Assembly: GCA_964575235.1 (NCBI GenBank)
Contig: CAZNQG010000001.1
Location: forward strand, 14,420-78,419
DNA: 64,000 nt
Direction of reading: 5' to 3'
Origin: SM23-62 sp964575235
GTDB taxonomy: Bacteria > Bacteroidota > Bacteroidia > Bacteroidales > SM23-62
The notes under the pieces are model-generated. The model was given only the letters and a program-made list of their open reading frames with translations. It did no database searches and had not been told where the DNA came from. Both the position numbers and the translations under genes were made by a program. Positions 26,689 to 35,990 of the stretch are shown piece after piece (positions within the stretch are counted from its first letter, which is position 1; each line of letters begins with the position of its first letter).

Positions 26689-27711
26689 TTAGAAATCAAG
26701 CTCTTCGAAGCGTTTTATCCCTTTGATAAAAAAATTAAAAACGATGCTTTTTCGGTACATTTCCGGGTGCATGGACAGGGTGCAGAGATCCAGATTCCTT
26801 CTGCGAAGCCTGCGTATGGAAGGGATATGCCCGAGCAGGAACAGGTGCGCTTTTATGACCGCGCTGAAGTTCCTGAATTCCAGTCTTGCCAGGAACTGGA
26901 CCATGGAGATGTAATCCAGGATAAGTCTCGGGAAGAGCACCCGGAACAACCTGTGAAAAGGCAGGTTCTTGTAAAGGAGGATGATGTTGTTCCTGAAATT
27001 CAGGTAGGTTTTCTTGTGGTCTTTCTTGGGGAGGGTCCCTCCTCCGATGTGAAAGACGGTGGATTCGTGGCAGAACCTTACACGGTACCCCATGCTTTTG
27101 ATCCTCCAGCACAGATCGATCTCCTCCATGTGGGCAAAGAAAAAGGGATCCAGTCCCCCGGCCTCTCTGTACAGGTCCGACCGGATCATCAGGCAGGCTC
27201 CGGAGGCCCAGAAAATGTCAATGTCCCGGTCATACTGACCGTGGTCGTCCTCCAGAACGTTGAATATCCTTCCCCTGCAGAAAGGGTAACCGTATTTGTC
27301 AAGGAATCCTCCGGCGGCTCCGGCATGTTCAAATGCCTCCCGGTGGTGCCATGAGCGGATCTTGGGACCGCAGGCACCCGTCGATGGATCAGCGTCAAGG
27401 GTACGGTACATGGGTTCCAGCCAGTTTTCCGTCACCTCGACATCGGAATTCATCAGTATGTAATACGGTGCTTCGATTTCCGCCAGCGCACGGTTATAGC
27501 CTTCGGCGAATCCGTAATTCCTTTCGAGTTCAAGTACCCGGACCGAGGGAAAATCCCTGCCCAGAAGCTCCGTAGAGGCATCGGTCGAACCGTTGTCGGC
27601 CACCCAGATCTCGGCCAGTTCCGGGTTCGTATACCGGAGCATGGGCGGGAGGAAACGCTGCAGGAAATCAGCTCCGTTCCAATTCAGTATGACAACGGCA
27701 ACTTCAGCCAA
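26689..27711 (-). CDS. Glycosyltransferase family 2 (rhamnosyltransferase-like)
   Basis: 340 residues with a GT-A domain: VVILNWNGADFLQRFLP at the start, VADNGSTDAST, NSDVEVTENWLEPM as the DXD-like region, and FFAHMEEIDLCWRIKSMGYRV, the typical acceptor-side block. The C-terminus (about 240-300) has amphipathic helices that may touch the membrane. The type is common in cell-surface polysaccharide synthesis; donor and acceptor are unknown. It is 58 bases after the acyltransferase gene and shares its operon. Confidence 0.9.
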   Translation of the reverse strand: MAEVAVVILNWNGADFLQRFLPPMLRYTNPELAEIWVADNGSTDASTELLGRDFPSVRVLELERNYGFAEGYNRALAEIEAPYYILMNSDVEVTENWLEPMYRTLDADPSTGACGPKIRSWHHREAFEHAGAAGGFLDKYGYPFCRGRIFNVLEDDHGQYDRDIDIFWASGACLMIRSDLYREAGGLDPFFFAHMEEIDLCWRIKSMGYRVRFCHESTVFHIGGGTLPKKDHKKTYLNFRNNIILLYKNLPFHRLFRVLFPRLILDYISMVQFLARLEFRNFSAVIKAHLFLLGHIPSIRRLRRRNLDLCTLSMHPEMYRKSIVFNFFIKGIKRFEELDF

Positions 27712-27769
27712 TCTGAGAACTTTAGGGGCCTAAAATACGACAAATATCTGATTCGGGATTATACATACG

Positions 27770-28678
27770 TCATTCGGAACGGCCTGTCTTTTCCCTTTCC
27801 GCCAGTTTCTTCGGGGTCAGTTTCCAGCGCCTGTGTGTCCAGAGCCAGTACTGGGGATGCTCGCGTATGCTTCTTTCCAGGGCGCGGATGAAAAGATCGG
27901 TTATTTCATGGGGACCGGTCGCTTCCGGTTTTTCGCAAAGCGGGACCAGGTCAATGACATAACGGCCCCTTCCGACTTTTCTCATGGAATAGTAAACGAC
28001 GGGAAGTCCGGTCTTCAACGCAAGCTTTTCGGCACCCATGAACCAGGGGGTCAACTGATTCATGAAGGGGGACCAGTACTGGATTTCTTCCCAGACGGGG
28101 GACTGGTCGCTGATCAGGCCGTAACCGGCCAACCTGCCTTCCTGCTGGTCCTGCAACACCCTGCGGAGGGTTCCCCTCATGGTAATCAGTTCCACTCCGT
28201 GCCTTTCCCTTGCTTTTTTCATAAACCGGTCGAAGTACTTGTTGTGGAGGGGCTTGTAAACGGCCATTGCCTGCTGCGGTGCACTGTCGCTTATGGCGAC
28301 GGTCCATTCCCAGTTGTTGTAATGAGCCAGCATTCCGATCAGTCCCAAGCCCCGGAGGTGGTAATCCAGGAGCAGTTCCGGGTTGCTGTATTGTATCCTG
28401 TTGCGGAGTCCCCTGCGCGAGATCGTCCGCATTTTAATCACCTCGAACATAATATCCGTGAAATGCCGGTAGAATTTCCTGGCGATGGCCCTTCTTTCCT
28501 GTTCGGATTTCTCCGGGAAGGCATTCCTGAGGTTTTCCATTACCACCCTTTTACGGTAGCCCACTACGTAATAAAGGACGGGGTAAAGCATGTCTGACAG
28601 GCCGTATAGTACAGGGAACGGCAGAATGGAAAGGGAAAAAAGGAGCGGGGCGGTCAGATGGAAAAGGATTGCGTTCAT
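27770..28678 (-). CDS. Lipid A-type (LpxL/HtrB) acyltransferase family protein
   Basis: 302 residues. LpxL/HtrB-family proteins add a secondary acyl chain to lipid A or act on related lipids at the inner membrane. The catalytic motif is HYNNWE (H-X4-E) near residue 118, an N-terminal transmembrane helix anchors the protein, and GLISDQSPVW and VVYYSMRKVGRGRYVIDLVPL are later family blocks. Its start overlaps the end of the inositol-phosphatase gene by four bases. The family also includes enzymes for ornithine or glycine lipids, which cannot be excluded. Confidence 0.88.
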   Translation of the reverse strand: MNAILFHLTAPLLFSLSILPFPVLYGLSDMLYPVLYYVVGYRKRVVMENLRNAFPEKSEQERRAIARKFYRHFTDIMFEVIKMRTISRRGLRNRIQYSNPELLLDYHLRGLGLIGMLAHYNNWEWTVAISDSAPQQAMAVYKPLHNKYFDRFMKKARERHGVELITMRGTLRRVLQDQQEGRLAGYGLISDQSPVWEEIQYWSPFMNQLTPWFMGAEKLALKTGLPVVYYSMRKVGRGRYVIDLVPLCEKPEATGPHEITDLFIRALERSIREHPQYWLWTHRRWKLTPKKLAEREKTGRSE

Positions 28679-29481
28679 GGGCGTTTTATTGTGCCGAACA
28701 GATTACGGATCACCTGCTTGAACTCCTCAAATACATTTGCATTGGTTGCGATTATGGTACCGCCGTGAAGCCAGTTGTTCATTCCGTAAAAATCGCATAC
28801 CTTTCCCCCGGCCTGTTCCAGAATGAAGGTGCCGGCCGCCACGTCCCAGGCATTGAGCCCGTATTCGTAAAATGCCTCGAACCGGCCGCAGGCTACGTAG
28901 GCAAGGTCGGTTGCCGCTGAACCGAGCCTGCGCAGTCCGTGGGAATTTTGCATGAAGTAGCGCACCGAATCCATGAAGGGATCCAATCGGTCAAAATAGG
29001 TATAGGGAAAGCCGGTTGCGATCAGGGAATCACTGACTCTGGATGTTTCGGTCACACGGATCTCTTCACCGTCCAGGTAAGCTGCACTTCCCTTCCAGGC
29101 ATAAAAGAATTCCCGGAATCCCAGCTCGTATACGATGCCCATAACGATTTCACCACGGTTTGAAAGGGCTATGCTGATGGCATAAGGGGGTAGCCCGTGG
29201 ATGAAATTCGTGGTGCCGTCGAGGGGATCGATGATCCACTGCCATTCCTCGCCGGACTGTCCTGCCGTTCCTTCTTCCGCAATGAATCCTGCTTCCGGCA
29301 GGAGTTTACCCAATCCCCCGACAAGCATCTTCTCGGCGCCGGTGTCCACGTGGGTGACGTAATTCTGTCTTCCCTTGGCCTCGAAATCCGTAGATGAAAA
29401 CTTTTTCCGCTCATCCAGGATAAACCCGCCGGTTTCCCTGACAATGTTGATTGCTTGCCTGCAGAGTTTTTCCAGGTCCAT
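28675..29481 (-). CDS. Inositol monophosphatase family protein
   Basis: 268 residues. Metal and substrate motifs are EEGTAG near residue 67, WIIDPLDGTTNFIHGLP near 82 and NAWDVAAGTFILEQAGG near 210, all as in SuhB/IMPase. These Mg2+ enzymes cleave inositol phosphates or related sugar phosphates, and SuhB also works in rRNA antitermination. First gene of a three-gene minus-strand operon (then acyltransferase and GT2), which hints at a role in envelope lipid or glycan supply, though this is inference. Confidence 0.92.
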   Translation of the reverse strand: MDLEKLCRQAINIVRETGGFILDERKKFSSTDFEAKGRQNYVTHVDTGAEKMLVGGLGKLLPEAGFIAEEGTAGQSGEEWQWIIDPLDGTTNFIHGLPPYAISIALSNRGEIVMGIVYELGFREFFYAWKGSAAYLDGEEIRVTETSRVSDSLIATGFPYTYFDRLDPFMDSVRYFMQNSHGLRRLGSAATDLAYVACGRFEAFYEYGLNAWDVAAGTFILEQAGGKVCDFYGMNNWLHGGTIIATNANVFEEFKQVIRNLFGTIKRP

Positions 29482-29503
29482 GCGATCGATGTTGAAAACG
29501 GGT

Positions 29504-29511
29504 CAAAATTA
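29504..29511 (-). promoter_or_regulatory. Candidate -7 box for the inositol-phosphatase operon
   Basis: On the minus strand the sequence reads TAATTTTG, an exact TAnnTTTG match, 22 bases before the ATG at 29481. A TTTG at 29536-29539 (minus strand) is a possible -33 element but is about four bases too far away. Confidence 0.45.
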
Positions 29512-29566
29512 GACAAAATCCTCCGGACGGAATTGCAAAAGGCTTTACGGGCTGTCCGAAGGGCAA

Positions 29567-31618
29567 CTATTTTTTCTGGTAATATCTGTATAGTTCCATC
29601 TGGGACTGTACCTTCCTCGCACCGGTTGATACCCTGTACTGGTTGTCCTGTGTGTCGTTTATGATCCTGGCCTTGACGTTGTCGCGAAGCTGGATCTCGA
29701 GAATATCCCTTATCTCCTGCTGGATATCGGGGTCGAAAATGGGAGAGGCCACTTCGATCCGGTGGTCCAGGTTCCGGATCATCCAGTCCGCCGAAGAAAG
29801 ATAATACTTCTCGTCCCCCCCGTTGCAGAAAACGAAGATCCGTGCATGCTCAAGGTACTTGTCCACGATGCTGATTACCTCGATGTTTTCGCTGAGTCCC
29901 GGAACCCCCGCTGTCAGGGAACAGGTGCCCCGGATGATGGCACGGATCTGCACCCCGGCTGCATTCGCCTGGTATAATTTCTTGATGATGTCCCTGTCCA
30001 CCAGGCTGTTGATTTTCATCAGGATATAAGCCTTTTTACCGGCTTTTGCATTCTTGATTTCTTTGTCGATCAGATTATAGAATCGGTTTCGCATATACAG
30101 GGGGGAGACCAGCAGGTGTTTGTATTTGAAGGATTTGTATGTGGCTTCAAAGAAGTTGAAGACCTTTTCCACCTCTTCGGTGATCCTCGGGTCGTGCGTC
30201 AGCAGGGTCAGGTCCCCGTACAGGGCCGCCGTGCCTTCGTGGAAATTCCCGGTTCCGACGCTGGCATACCGTGTGGTTTTCTTGCCTTCCCTCCGGGTGA
30301 TCAGTCCCAGTTTGGCGTGCACCTTGAGTCCGGGCAGGCCGAAAAGGACCCGGGCTCCCGCCTCTTCCAGCATCCGTGCATAGTGAATGTTTGTTTTTTC
30401 GTCGAAACGTGCCTGAAGTTCAATAACTACAGTGACTTTCTTGCCGTTCATGGCGGCGGATACCAGGGCATTGATCACCCTTGAATTCTCGGCAACACGG
30501 TAAAGGGTCATACTGACGGACTTTACATCCGGGTCAATGGCGGCCTCCCTGAGCAGGTTGATGTAGTGGTCGAATTTCTGGAAGGGGAAATGCAGGAGCA
30601 GGTCCCGGTTCTTGATTATCTCGAGTATGCTCCGGTGAGGCTGGATCAGTGGATGCGGCACGGCAGGCGTCGGTATGTAAACCATTTCAGGTCCCCCGAG
30701 GTTCGGAAACTTCATGTAATCCTTGAAGTTGTGGTACCGGCCCCCGGGGATCAGGTTGTCCTCCTCGTCCAGCTGGAGCTTGTCCTTCATGTAATCCAGC
30801 AGATCTTCGGGCATGGAACTGTCGTATACGAAGCGCACGGGCTGTCCGGTTTTCCGGTCCGACACGCTGCTGTCGATGATCTCCAGGAAACTTTTGGTCA
30901 GGTCGTTGTCGATATCGAGCTCCGCATCCCTGGTAAGTTTGATGGTGTATGCTTCAAACTGGTCGTACTGGAAGATCCCGAAGATATCGTCCAGGCAGAA
31001 CCGGATCACGTTGTCCAGCAGAATGATATATTGTTTTTTCCCGGAAGGCGGCAGGACAACAAAACGGCCGATCTCATCGCTCGGTATCTCGATCAGTGCA
31101 TATTCAGGGGCGATGCCGTCGCCCGAACTGGTAAGTTTGATTGCAAGGTAAATGGATTTATCCCGGAGCTGCGGAAATTCCTTTACATTGTGCAGCATAA
31201 CCGGGGTGATGACCGAAAGAACCTCGTCCTGGAAGAACTTCCGTACGTATTTGGCCTGTTCTTCGTTCAGGTGATCTTCACGGATGATGTGGATGTCCTT
31301 TTCAGCCAGCTCAGTAATCAGGTCCTGATAGGTCTGCTCAAAGCGCTGCTGCAGCAGGATCACCTTTTGCTGGATTCCGTTGAGTATCTTTTTGGGCTTT
31401 TCCTTGTTCTTGACACCGGTGGATTCTTCCACGTCGATCATGCGCTTGATGGTGGCCACCCGAACCTTGAAGAATTCATCCAGGTTGTTGGAGAAAATGC
31501 CCAGGAAGCGAAAGCGTTCAACCAGGGGAACGTTGGGGTCGATGGCCTCCTGCAGCACCCTTTCGTTAAAGGCCAGCCAGCTCAGTTCCCGGTTGATGAT
31601 CTTTTTCTTTACCGCCAT
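29567..31618 (-). CDS. ppk1: Polyphosphate kinase 1
   Basis: 683 residues, full length. PPK1 makes polyphosphate from ATP reversibly by way of a phosphohistidine. The N-terminal domain shows INRELSWLAFNERVLQEA; the phospholipase-D-like catalytic half has LKVHAKLGLI, which carries the active His, then YASVGTGNFHEGTA and the second HKD-type region LDHRIEVASPIFDP. Peripheral membrane or cytoplasmic. It is 75 bases downstream of sixA, a frequent pairing in Bacteroidota. Confidence 0.95.
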   Translation of the reverse strand: MAVKKKIINRELSWLAFNERVLQEAIDPNVPLVERFRFLGIFSNNLDEFFKVRVATIKRMIDVEESTGVKNKEKPKKILNGIQQKVILLQQRFEQTYQDLITELAEKDIHIIREDHLNEEQAKYVRKFFQDEVLSVITPVMLHNVKEFPQLRDKSIYLAIKLTSSGDGIAPEYALIEIPSDEIGRFVVLPPSGKKQYIILLDNVIRFCLDDIFGIFQYDQFEAYTIKLTRDAELDIDNDLTKSFLEIIDSSVSDRKTGQPVRFVYDSSMPEDLLDYMKDKLQLDEEDNLIPGGRYHNFKDYMKFPNLGGPEMVYIPTPAVPHPLIQPHRSILEIIKNRDLLLHFPFQKFDHYINLLREAAIDPDVKSVSMTLYRVAENSRVINALVSAAMNGKKVTVVIELQARFDEKTNIHYARMLEEAGARVLFGLPGLKVHAKLGLITRREGKKTTRYASVGTGNFHEGTAALYGDLTLLTHDPRITEEVEKVFNFFEATYKSFKYKHLLVSPLYMRNRFYNLIDKEIKNAKAGKKAYILMKINSLVDRDIIKKLYQANAAGVQIRAIIRGTCSLTAGVPGLSENIEVISIVDKYLEHARIFVFCNGGDEKYYLSSADWMIRNLDHRIEVASPIFDPDIQQEIRDILEIQLRDNVKARIINDTQDNQYRVSTGARKVQSQMELYRYYQKK

Positions 31619-31693
31619 GGTTTTCCTCTGATAACCCGGTTGTTGGTTTTTAAGGGATGGTAAAGGTAATAAAAAAAACCCTTGAGTCTTTTA

Positions 31694-32194
31694 TTAACTA
31701 TAGCGTTTGGGATAGTCGAAAAAATCCTTTGCGGGTTTTGCTTTTCCGACCTGGTCCCAGGATTCGACCCGGTATGTCAGGCTGACGATCCCGGCGGTGG
31801 GTATGTTATCCAGGTAATGGTCCATCAACTGGTTTGCCAGGGCGGTGAAGGCGGGATTATGCCCGAAGACCAGGAGATGGTTGACCGCCTTGTCCTGTTC
31901 CCTCACCAGCTCAATGAGTTCATCGGTATAACCCGTATATATGCTGTCCGAGATCTGTATCTGCCCGTAGGGGAACTTCAGGACGCGTGCAAAAATGATG
32001 GCCGTGTACAGCGCGCGGTTTGCGGGACTTGTAATGAAGCGGTCGGGAACCACCTTCCGGTCACCCAGCTTTTTTGCCATCAGGTAGGCGTTGTTGATGC
32101 CCCGGGGACTGAGCGGGCGGTCGATGTCGGATATATCCTCGAAATCCCAGCTTGATTTCCCGTGCCGGATGATGTGCAGTGTCTTTTCGCTCAT
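31694..32194 (-). CDS. sixA: SixA-type histidine phosphatase
   Basis: 166 residues. The catalytic motif LHIIRHGKSSWDFEDISDIDRPLSPRG at the N-terminus (key residues R-H-G) and FGHNPAF near residue 110 (second His) mark the phosphohistidine phosphatase branch of the histidine-phosphatase superfamily. SixA removes phosphate from His-phosphorylated proteins such as phosphotransfer domains. Here it lies between phoH and ppk1, so a link to phosphate handling is plausible, but the substrate is not known. Confidence 0.88.
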   Translation of the reverse strand: MSEKTLHIIRHGKSSWDFEDISDIDRPLSPRGINNAYLMAKKLGDRKVVPDRFITSPANRALYTAIIFARVLKFPYGQIQISDSIYTGYTDELIELVREQDKAVNHLLVFGHNPAFTALANQLMDHYLDNIPTAGIVSLTYRVESWDQVGKAKPAKDFFDYPKRYS

Positions 32195-32246
32195 GGCAGG
32201 TGATTTCTACCAAAAATAAGTAAAAATTGGATTCCCGGTGAGCGGT

Positions 32247-33578
32247 TCAGAGAAGGTTGCTGGCCAGTTCGGCAAGGAAGGACCGTTCGCCCTTTACCAG
32301 GTTGACATGGGTAAATATCTCCTGTCCCCGCATCTTGTCCGACAGGTAAGAAAGCCCGTTGGAGGTCGAATCCAGGTAAGGTGAGTCGATCTGCTCAATG
32401 TCTCCCGTAAATACCATTTTTGTGCCCTCGCCTGCGCGTGTGATGATGGTTTTGACCTCGTGGGGCGTCAGGTTCTGTGCCTCGTCCACGATGAAGAATA
32501 CCCGGGAAAGGCTGCGTCCCCGGATGTAAGCCAGGGGTGTGATGACGAGCTTTTCGTTTTTCAGCATATCGTCGATCTTTGTGAACTCGGGACTCTGCTG
32601 GCTGAACTTGTGCTTGATGACCGACAGGTTATCCATCAAAGGCTGCATGTAGGGATCGATTTTTTCCTTGACATCGCCCGGGAGAAAACCCAGGTCGCGG
32701 TTGGCAAGGGGCACAATGGGCCTTGCCAGGAATATCTGGGTGAATAATTTCCGCTGGTAAAGGGCTGAGGCCAGGGCAAGAAGGGTTTTTCCCGTACCTG
32801 CCTTGCCGGTAAGGGAGACCAGCTGTACCTCGGGCCGCATCAGGGCATCCAGGGCAAAGGCCTGCTCGGCATTCCGGGGTTCAATGCCGTAGGCTTTCTG
32901 CTTTTCGACCCGGTCCAGCACATCGTTGAAGGGATCGTAGTGCGCCAGCGCGCTCGATTTCTCGTTTTTCAGGATGTAATACTGGTGGGCACTCGGCTTC
33001 TCCTCGAATCCGAAATCATCGGCCGGAACACCTTCGTAATCCTCGTACATGCGCGATATCATCTTGGTGCCGATGCCTTCGACGATGCTGATGCCCTTGT
33101 ACAGGTCGTCCAGGTTCGCAACCTTGTCGTTCTTGTAATCCTGGGCAATTACGCCCAGGGCCTTGGCCTTCATCCTGAGGTTGATGTCCTTGGTGATCAG
33201 GATCACATTCCTGGGCGGCTTTTCTTCCTTCAGGTACTGGGCAATGGCCAGGATGCGGTGATCGGGGGTGTCTTCCGGGAAGGATTTTTTCATCTCTTCG
33301 GAATAGGCCTTGCCCGTCTCGATCGAGAGTTTCCCGAGATCCTCGCCCAGGGGCACTCCGCCGTTGAAAAGCCCATCCCCCGAGAGTTTATCCAGTTCCC
33401 TGGTGAATTCCCGTGCGTGGAAATTGATCAGGTCGTTGCCCCTCTTGAAACGGTCAAGTTCCTCAAGGACCACGATGGGAATGACGACGTCATTCTCTTC
33501 GAAATTATAGATACATTTGTAATCATGCAACAGGACGTTCGTATCCACGACGAAGGTCTTCTTGGCTTTCTTCGGCAT
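32247..33578 (-). CDS. phoH: PIN-PhoH family ATPase
   Basis: 443 residues from the ATG at 33578, chosen because MPKKAKKTFVVDTNVLLHD begins the PIN domain directly; the frame is open 13 codons further. PIN nuclease domain about 8-140 with conserved Asp in VVDTNVL, then the PhoH ATPase from about 230: Walker A LTGKAGTGKTLLALA, Walker B-like VFFIVDEAQN, and MVFTGDIEQIDSPYLD. The fusion is known as a likely RNA helicase/nuclease (YlaK/PhoH2-like). Cytoplasmic. Begins the phoH-sixA-ppk1 group. Confidence 0.92.
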   Translation of the reverse strand: MPKKAKKTFVVDTNVLLHDYKCIYNFEENDVVIPIVVLEELDRFKRGNDLINFHAREFTRELDKLSGDGLFNGGVPLGEDLGKLSIETGKAYSEEMKKSFPEDTPDHRILAIAQYLKEEKPPRNVILITKDINLRMKAKALGVIAQDYKNDKVANLDDLYKGISIVEGIGTKMISRMYEDYEGVPADDFGFEEKPSAHQYYILKNEKSSALAHYDPFNDVLDRVEKQKAYGIEPRNAEQAFALDALMRPEVQLVSLTGKAGTGKTLLALASALYQRKLFTQIFLARPIVPLANRDLGFLPGDVKEKIDPYMQPLMDNLSVIKHKFSQQSPEFTKIDDMLKNEKLVITPLAYIRGRSLSRVFFIVDEAQNLTPHEVKTIITRAGEGTKMVFTGDIEQIDSPYLDSTSNGLSYLSDKMRGQEIFTHVNLVKGERSFLAELASNLL

Positions 33579-33672
33579 CCAACGGCGTTTTAAGGTAAGA
33601 TCTTCTAAAATTAGCAATAATTACCTTGATAAATTGTTGGAAAATTGTTCATAACCTGTTAAATACGAGAAA

Positions 33673-34197
33673 ATGAACGAATCCGCTAATCCCGTAATTG
33701 ACGCGATATTAAAGAGAAGGAGCATCAGGCGCTACCTCGGGAAGTCTGTTGATAAATCCACAATCAATCAATTGTTAAAAGCCGGTATGTATGCACCTTC
33801 GGCGCGCAACCAGCAGCCCTGGCATTTCCTGGTTATAGAGGAACGCGGACTGATGAATAAACTCATGGGGATCCACCCCTATGCATCCATGCTGTCCGGT
33901 GCGGCCCTGGCCATCCTGGTCTGTGGCGACGAAACGCTAGAGCTCAGCAGGGGATACTGGTCGGTGGACTGTGCCGCGGCGACCCAAAACATCCTGCTGG
34001 CCGCACATGCCTTGGGACTGGGGACCGTTTGGCTTGGCGTCTACCCAAGGGAGGAAAGGCAGAAAGGGATCCGGCGCTTGTTCGACCTTCCTTCCCACAT
34101 CCATCCTTTTTCCCTGATATCCGTCGGCTTCCCTGCCGAAGAGAAACCTGTGCCGGACCGGTTCAGGGAGGACCGGATTCGCTGGAACGCCTGGTAG
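33673..34197 (+). CDS. Nitroreductase-family flavoprotein
   Basis: 174 residues. FMN-binding signature RRSIRRYLGKSVDKSTINQLL followed by AGMYAPSARNQQPWHFLVI near the N-terminus, and AAHALGLGTVWLGVYP with SVGFPAEEKPVPDRF near the C-terminus, as in small NfsA/FMN reductases. The dimeric enzymes reduce nitro compounds, quinones or flavins with NAD(P)H; the natural substrate is unknown. It ends three bases before folC and is probably co-transcribed with it. Confidence 0.92.
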   Translation: MNESANPVIDAILKRRSIRRYLGKSVDKSTINQLLKAGMYAPSARNQQPWHFLVIEERGLMNKLMGIHPYASMLSGAALAILVCGDETLELSRGYWSVDCAAATQNILLAAHALGLGTVWLGVYPREERQKGIRRLFDLPSHIHPFSLISVGFPAEEKPVPDRFREDRIRWNAW

Positions 34198-34200
34198 GAA

Positions 34201-35496
34201 ATGCTGATGAATTACGAAGAGGCCATATCCTTGCTGTTCTCAAGCCTGCCCATGTACCAGAGGGTAGGAAAGGCGGCTTATAAATCCACCCTCGACAACA
34301 CCCTCGAACTGGATGATTATTTCGGTCATCCCCACAGGGCGTTTGACAGCATCCACGTCGGGGGTACCAACGGAAAGGGCTCGGTTGCCCACATGCTGGC
34401 GGCCGTCCTGCAGAAGGCCGGGTACCGAACCGGCCTGTATACTTCCCCGCACCTCAAGGATTTCCGTGAGCGGATCCGGGTGGACGGGGAAATGATCCCC
34501 CGGGAAGCGGTAACGGATTTTGTCAATGCCCACAGGGCCATCCTGGACCGGGTGCGTCCCTCTTTTTTCGAGATGACCGTGGCCATGGCTTTCGATCACT
34601 TTGCCAGGGAAAAGGTTGATGTGGCTGTGATCGAGGTTGGAATGGGCGGAAGGCTGGATTCTACCAACATCATCCTGCCGCGGATGTCGGTGATAACCAA
34701 CATCGGGATGGATCACAGCCAATACCTGGGCGATACGCTTTACAAGATTGCCCGGGAAAAGGCCGGCATCATAAAGGCAGGTATCCCGGTCGTGGTCGGG
34801 CAGAGACAGGACGAGGTAAGCATTGTGTTCGAACGCAGGGCCGGGGAACTGGGTTGTCCACTGTACTTTGCCGACGAGGAATACCGCGTGGACTACGCTT
34901 TGAGATCCCTCGCCGGTCAGCAGCTAATGCAGGTATACCGGAACGGGGAGCCTTTCTTGAAATCGCTGGGAACAGACCTGCTGGGCTTTTACCAGCAGAA
35001 AAACATTGTAACCGTTCTGAAGTCCCTCGACGTCCTGGCAGAAGCCGGCTTTGAGGTCCCCGAACAGTACCTGCGCGGGGGAATGGCCGATGTCAGGGGT
35101 ATCACGGGATTAAGGGGGCGATGGGAGATACTGGGCCATAATCCACTGACCATATGCGATGCCGCCCATAACCCGGACGGGATGAAGGAAGCAATGCTGC
35201 AAATGCAGCAGATCCCGAGGAAAGAACTTCACTTTATCCTTGGAATGGTCGATGACAAGGACCCGGGGGGCGTGCTTGCCCTGCTTCCACAAAAGGCGAA
35301 GTATTACTTCACCCAGGCTTCCATCCCCAGGGCCATGGACCGTGAAAAACTCGCCCGCGAGGCCATGAAGTTCGGCCTGCACGGCCAGGTCTCCCCGAAT
35401 CCGCCGCGTTCGCTGGAAATCGCCAGGTCTGAAGCGGGACCGCATGACCTGATCTTTGCGGGGGGAAGCACCTTCCTGGTAGCCGAACTGCTCTGA
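34201..35496 (+). CDS. folC: Folylpolyglutamate synthase / dihydrofolate synthase
   Basis: 431 residues. FolC adds glutamate to dihydropteroate or folate with ATP. The Mur-ligase-like P-loop is HVGGTNGKGSVAHMLA near residue 50, preceded by a helix typical of FolC, and followed by TSPHLKDFRERIRVDG and EVGMGGRLDSTNII. The C-terminal domain starts around 300 with ICDAAHNPDGM and ends at FAGGSTFLVAELL. The ATG lies three bases after the nitroreductase stop. Whether it is mono- or bifunctional cannot be read. Confidence 0.94.
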   Translation: MLMNYEEAISLLFSSLPMYQRVGKAAYKSTLDNTLELDDYFGHPHRAFDSIHVGGTNGKGSVAHMLAAVLQKAGYRTGLYTSPHLKDFRERIRVDGEMIPREAVTDFVNAHRAILDRVRPSFFEMTVAMAFDHFAREKVDVAVIEVGMGGRLDSTNIILPRMSVITNIGMDHSQYLGDTLYKIAREKAGIIKAGIPVVVGQRQDEVSIVFERRAGELGCPLYFADEEYRVDYALRSLAGQQLMQVYRNGEPFLKSLGTDLLGFYQQKNIVTVLKSLDVLAEAGFEVPEQYLRGGMADVRGITGLRGRWEILGHNPLTICDAAHNPDGMKEAMLQMQQIPRKELHFILGMVDDKDPGGVLALLPQKAKYYFTQASIPRAMDREKLAREAMKFGLHGQVSPNPPRSLEIARSEAGPHDLIFAGGSTFLVAELL

Positions 35497-35575
35497 ACGT
35501 CCCCGAAGCCGGGCAGGGTCCTTGCCGTTCTGAACATTATCGAACTGCTCGACCTCAGCGGGGATGATGAGTAAC

Positions 35576-35875
35576 CTATTTTCCGGCCTTAAGCATTTCA
35601 ACGGCTTTGTGCCAGTCGCTGTCCGGATCGCCGGGTTCACCGCTCAGCATGCGCTCCAGGTATATTTCATGCGCCTTCTGGGAGATCTGCTCCTCGGTGA
35701 ATTGAATTCCTTTTTTAGCGGTTGACCGGGTTGTTTTTTTCGCAGCGGGTTGTTTTTTTGAAGCCGCAGGCCCGGTCGTTTTTGTCTTGCCGGCCGATGC
35801 CTTCGATGGGGTTTTGCTTACAGCCTTCTTCGACGCGGCTCCCGCACTTTTAGAGGTTCCTTTTTTTGTGGCCAT
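35576..35875 (-). CDS. Histone-H1-like lysine/alanine-rich protein with DUF2934 motif
   Basis: 99 residues. Residues 1-55 are low-complexity K/A/S/T/P with repeated KK and KT pairs, like the C-terminus of histone H1 or bacterial HU tails. Residues 58-99 hold the DUF2934 pattern: ISQKAHEIYLERMLSG, then GDPDSDWHKAVEML. The basic tail would bind DNA or RNA; the short domain has no known role. It stands alone, convergent with folC (79-base gap). Confidence 0.75.
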   Translation of the reverse strand: MATKKGTSKSAGAASKKAVSKTPSKASAGKTKTTGPAASKKQPAAKKTTRSTAKKGIQFTEEQISQKAHEIYLERMLSGEPGDPDSDWHKAVEMLKAGK

Positions 35876-35963
35876 AGCTTATGATTTTAGCAATAATAAC
35901 TTTATTTTCTTTCCAAACCGTATGTCTACTTCCAGCTCGGGATCAATGAAGTATTCAAGCAAT

Positions 35964-35971
35964 CAAAATTA
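35964..35971 (-). promoter_or_regulatory. Candidate -7 box for the DUF2934 gene
   Basis: Reads TAATTTTG on the minus strand, an exact TAnnTTTG match, about 88 bases before the start codon at 35875. No convincing -33 element. Confidence 0.35.
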
Positions 35972-35990
35972 AATAATAATCCAACAGATT

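Noticed and set aside
30566..31663. Long open frame on the plus strand opposite ppk1 (365 codons)
   Set aside because: It mirrors the GC-rich codons of ppk1, has no recognisable motif, and ppk1 is certain.
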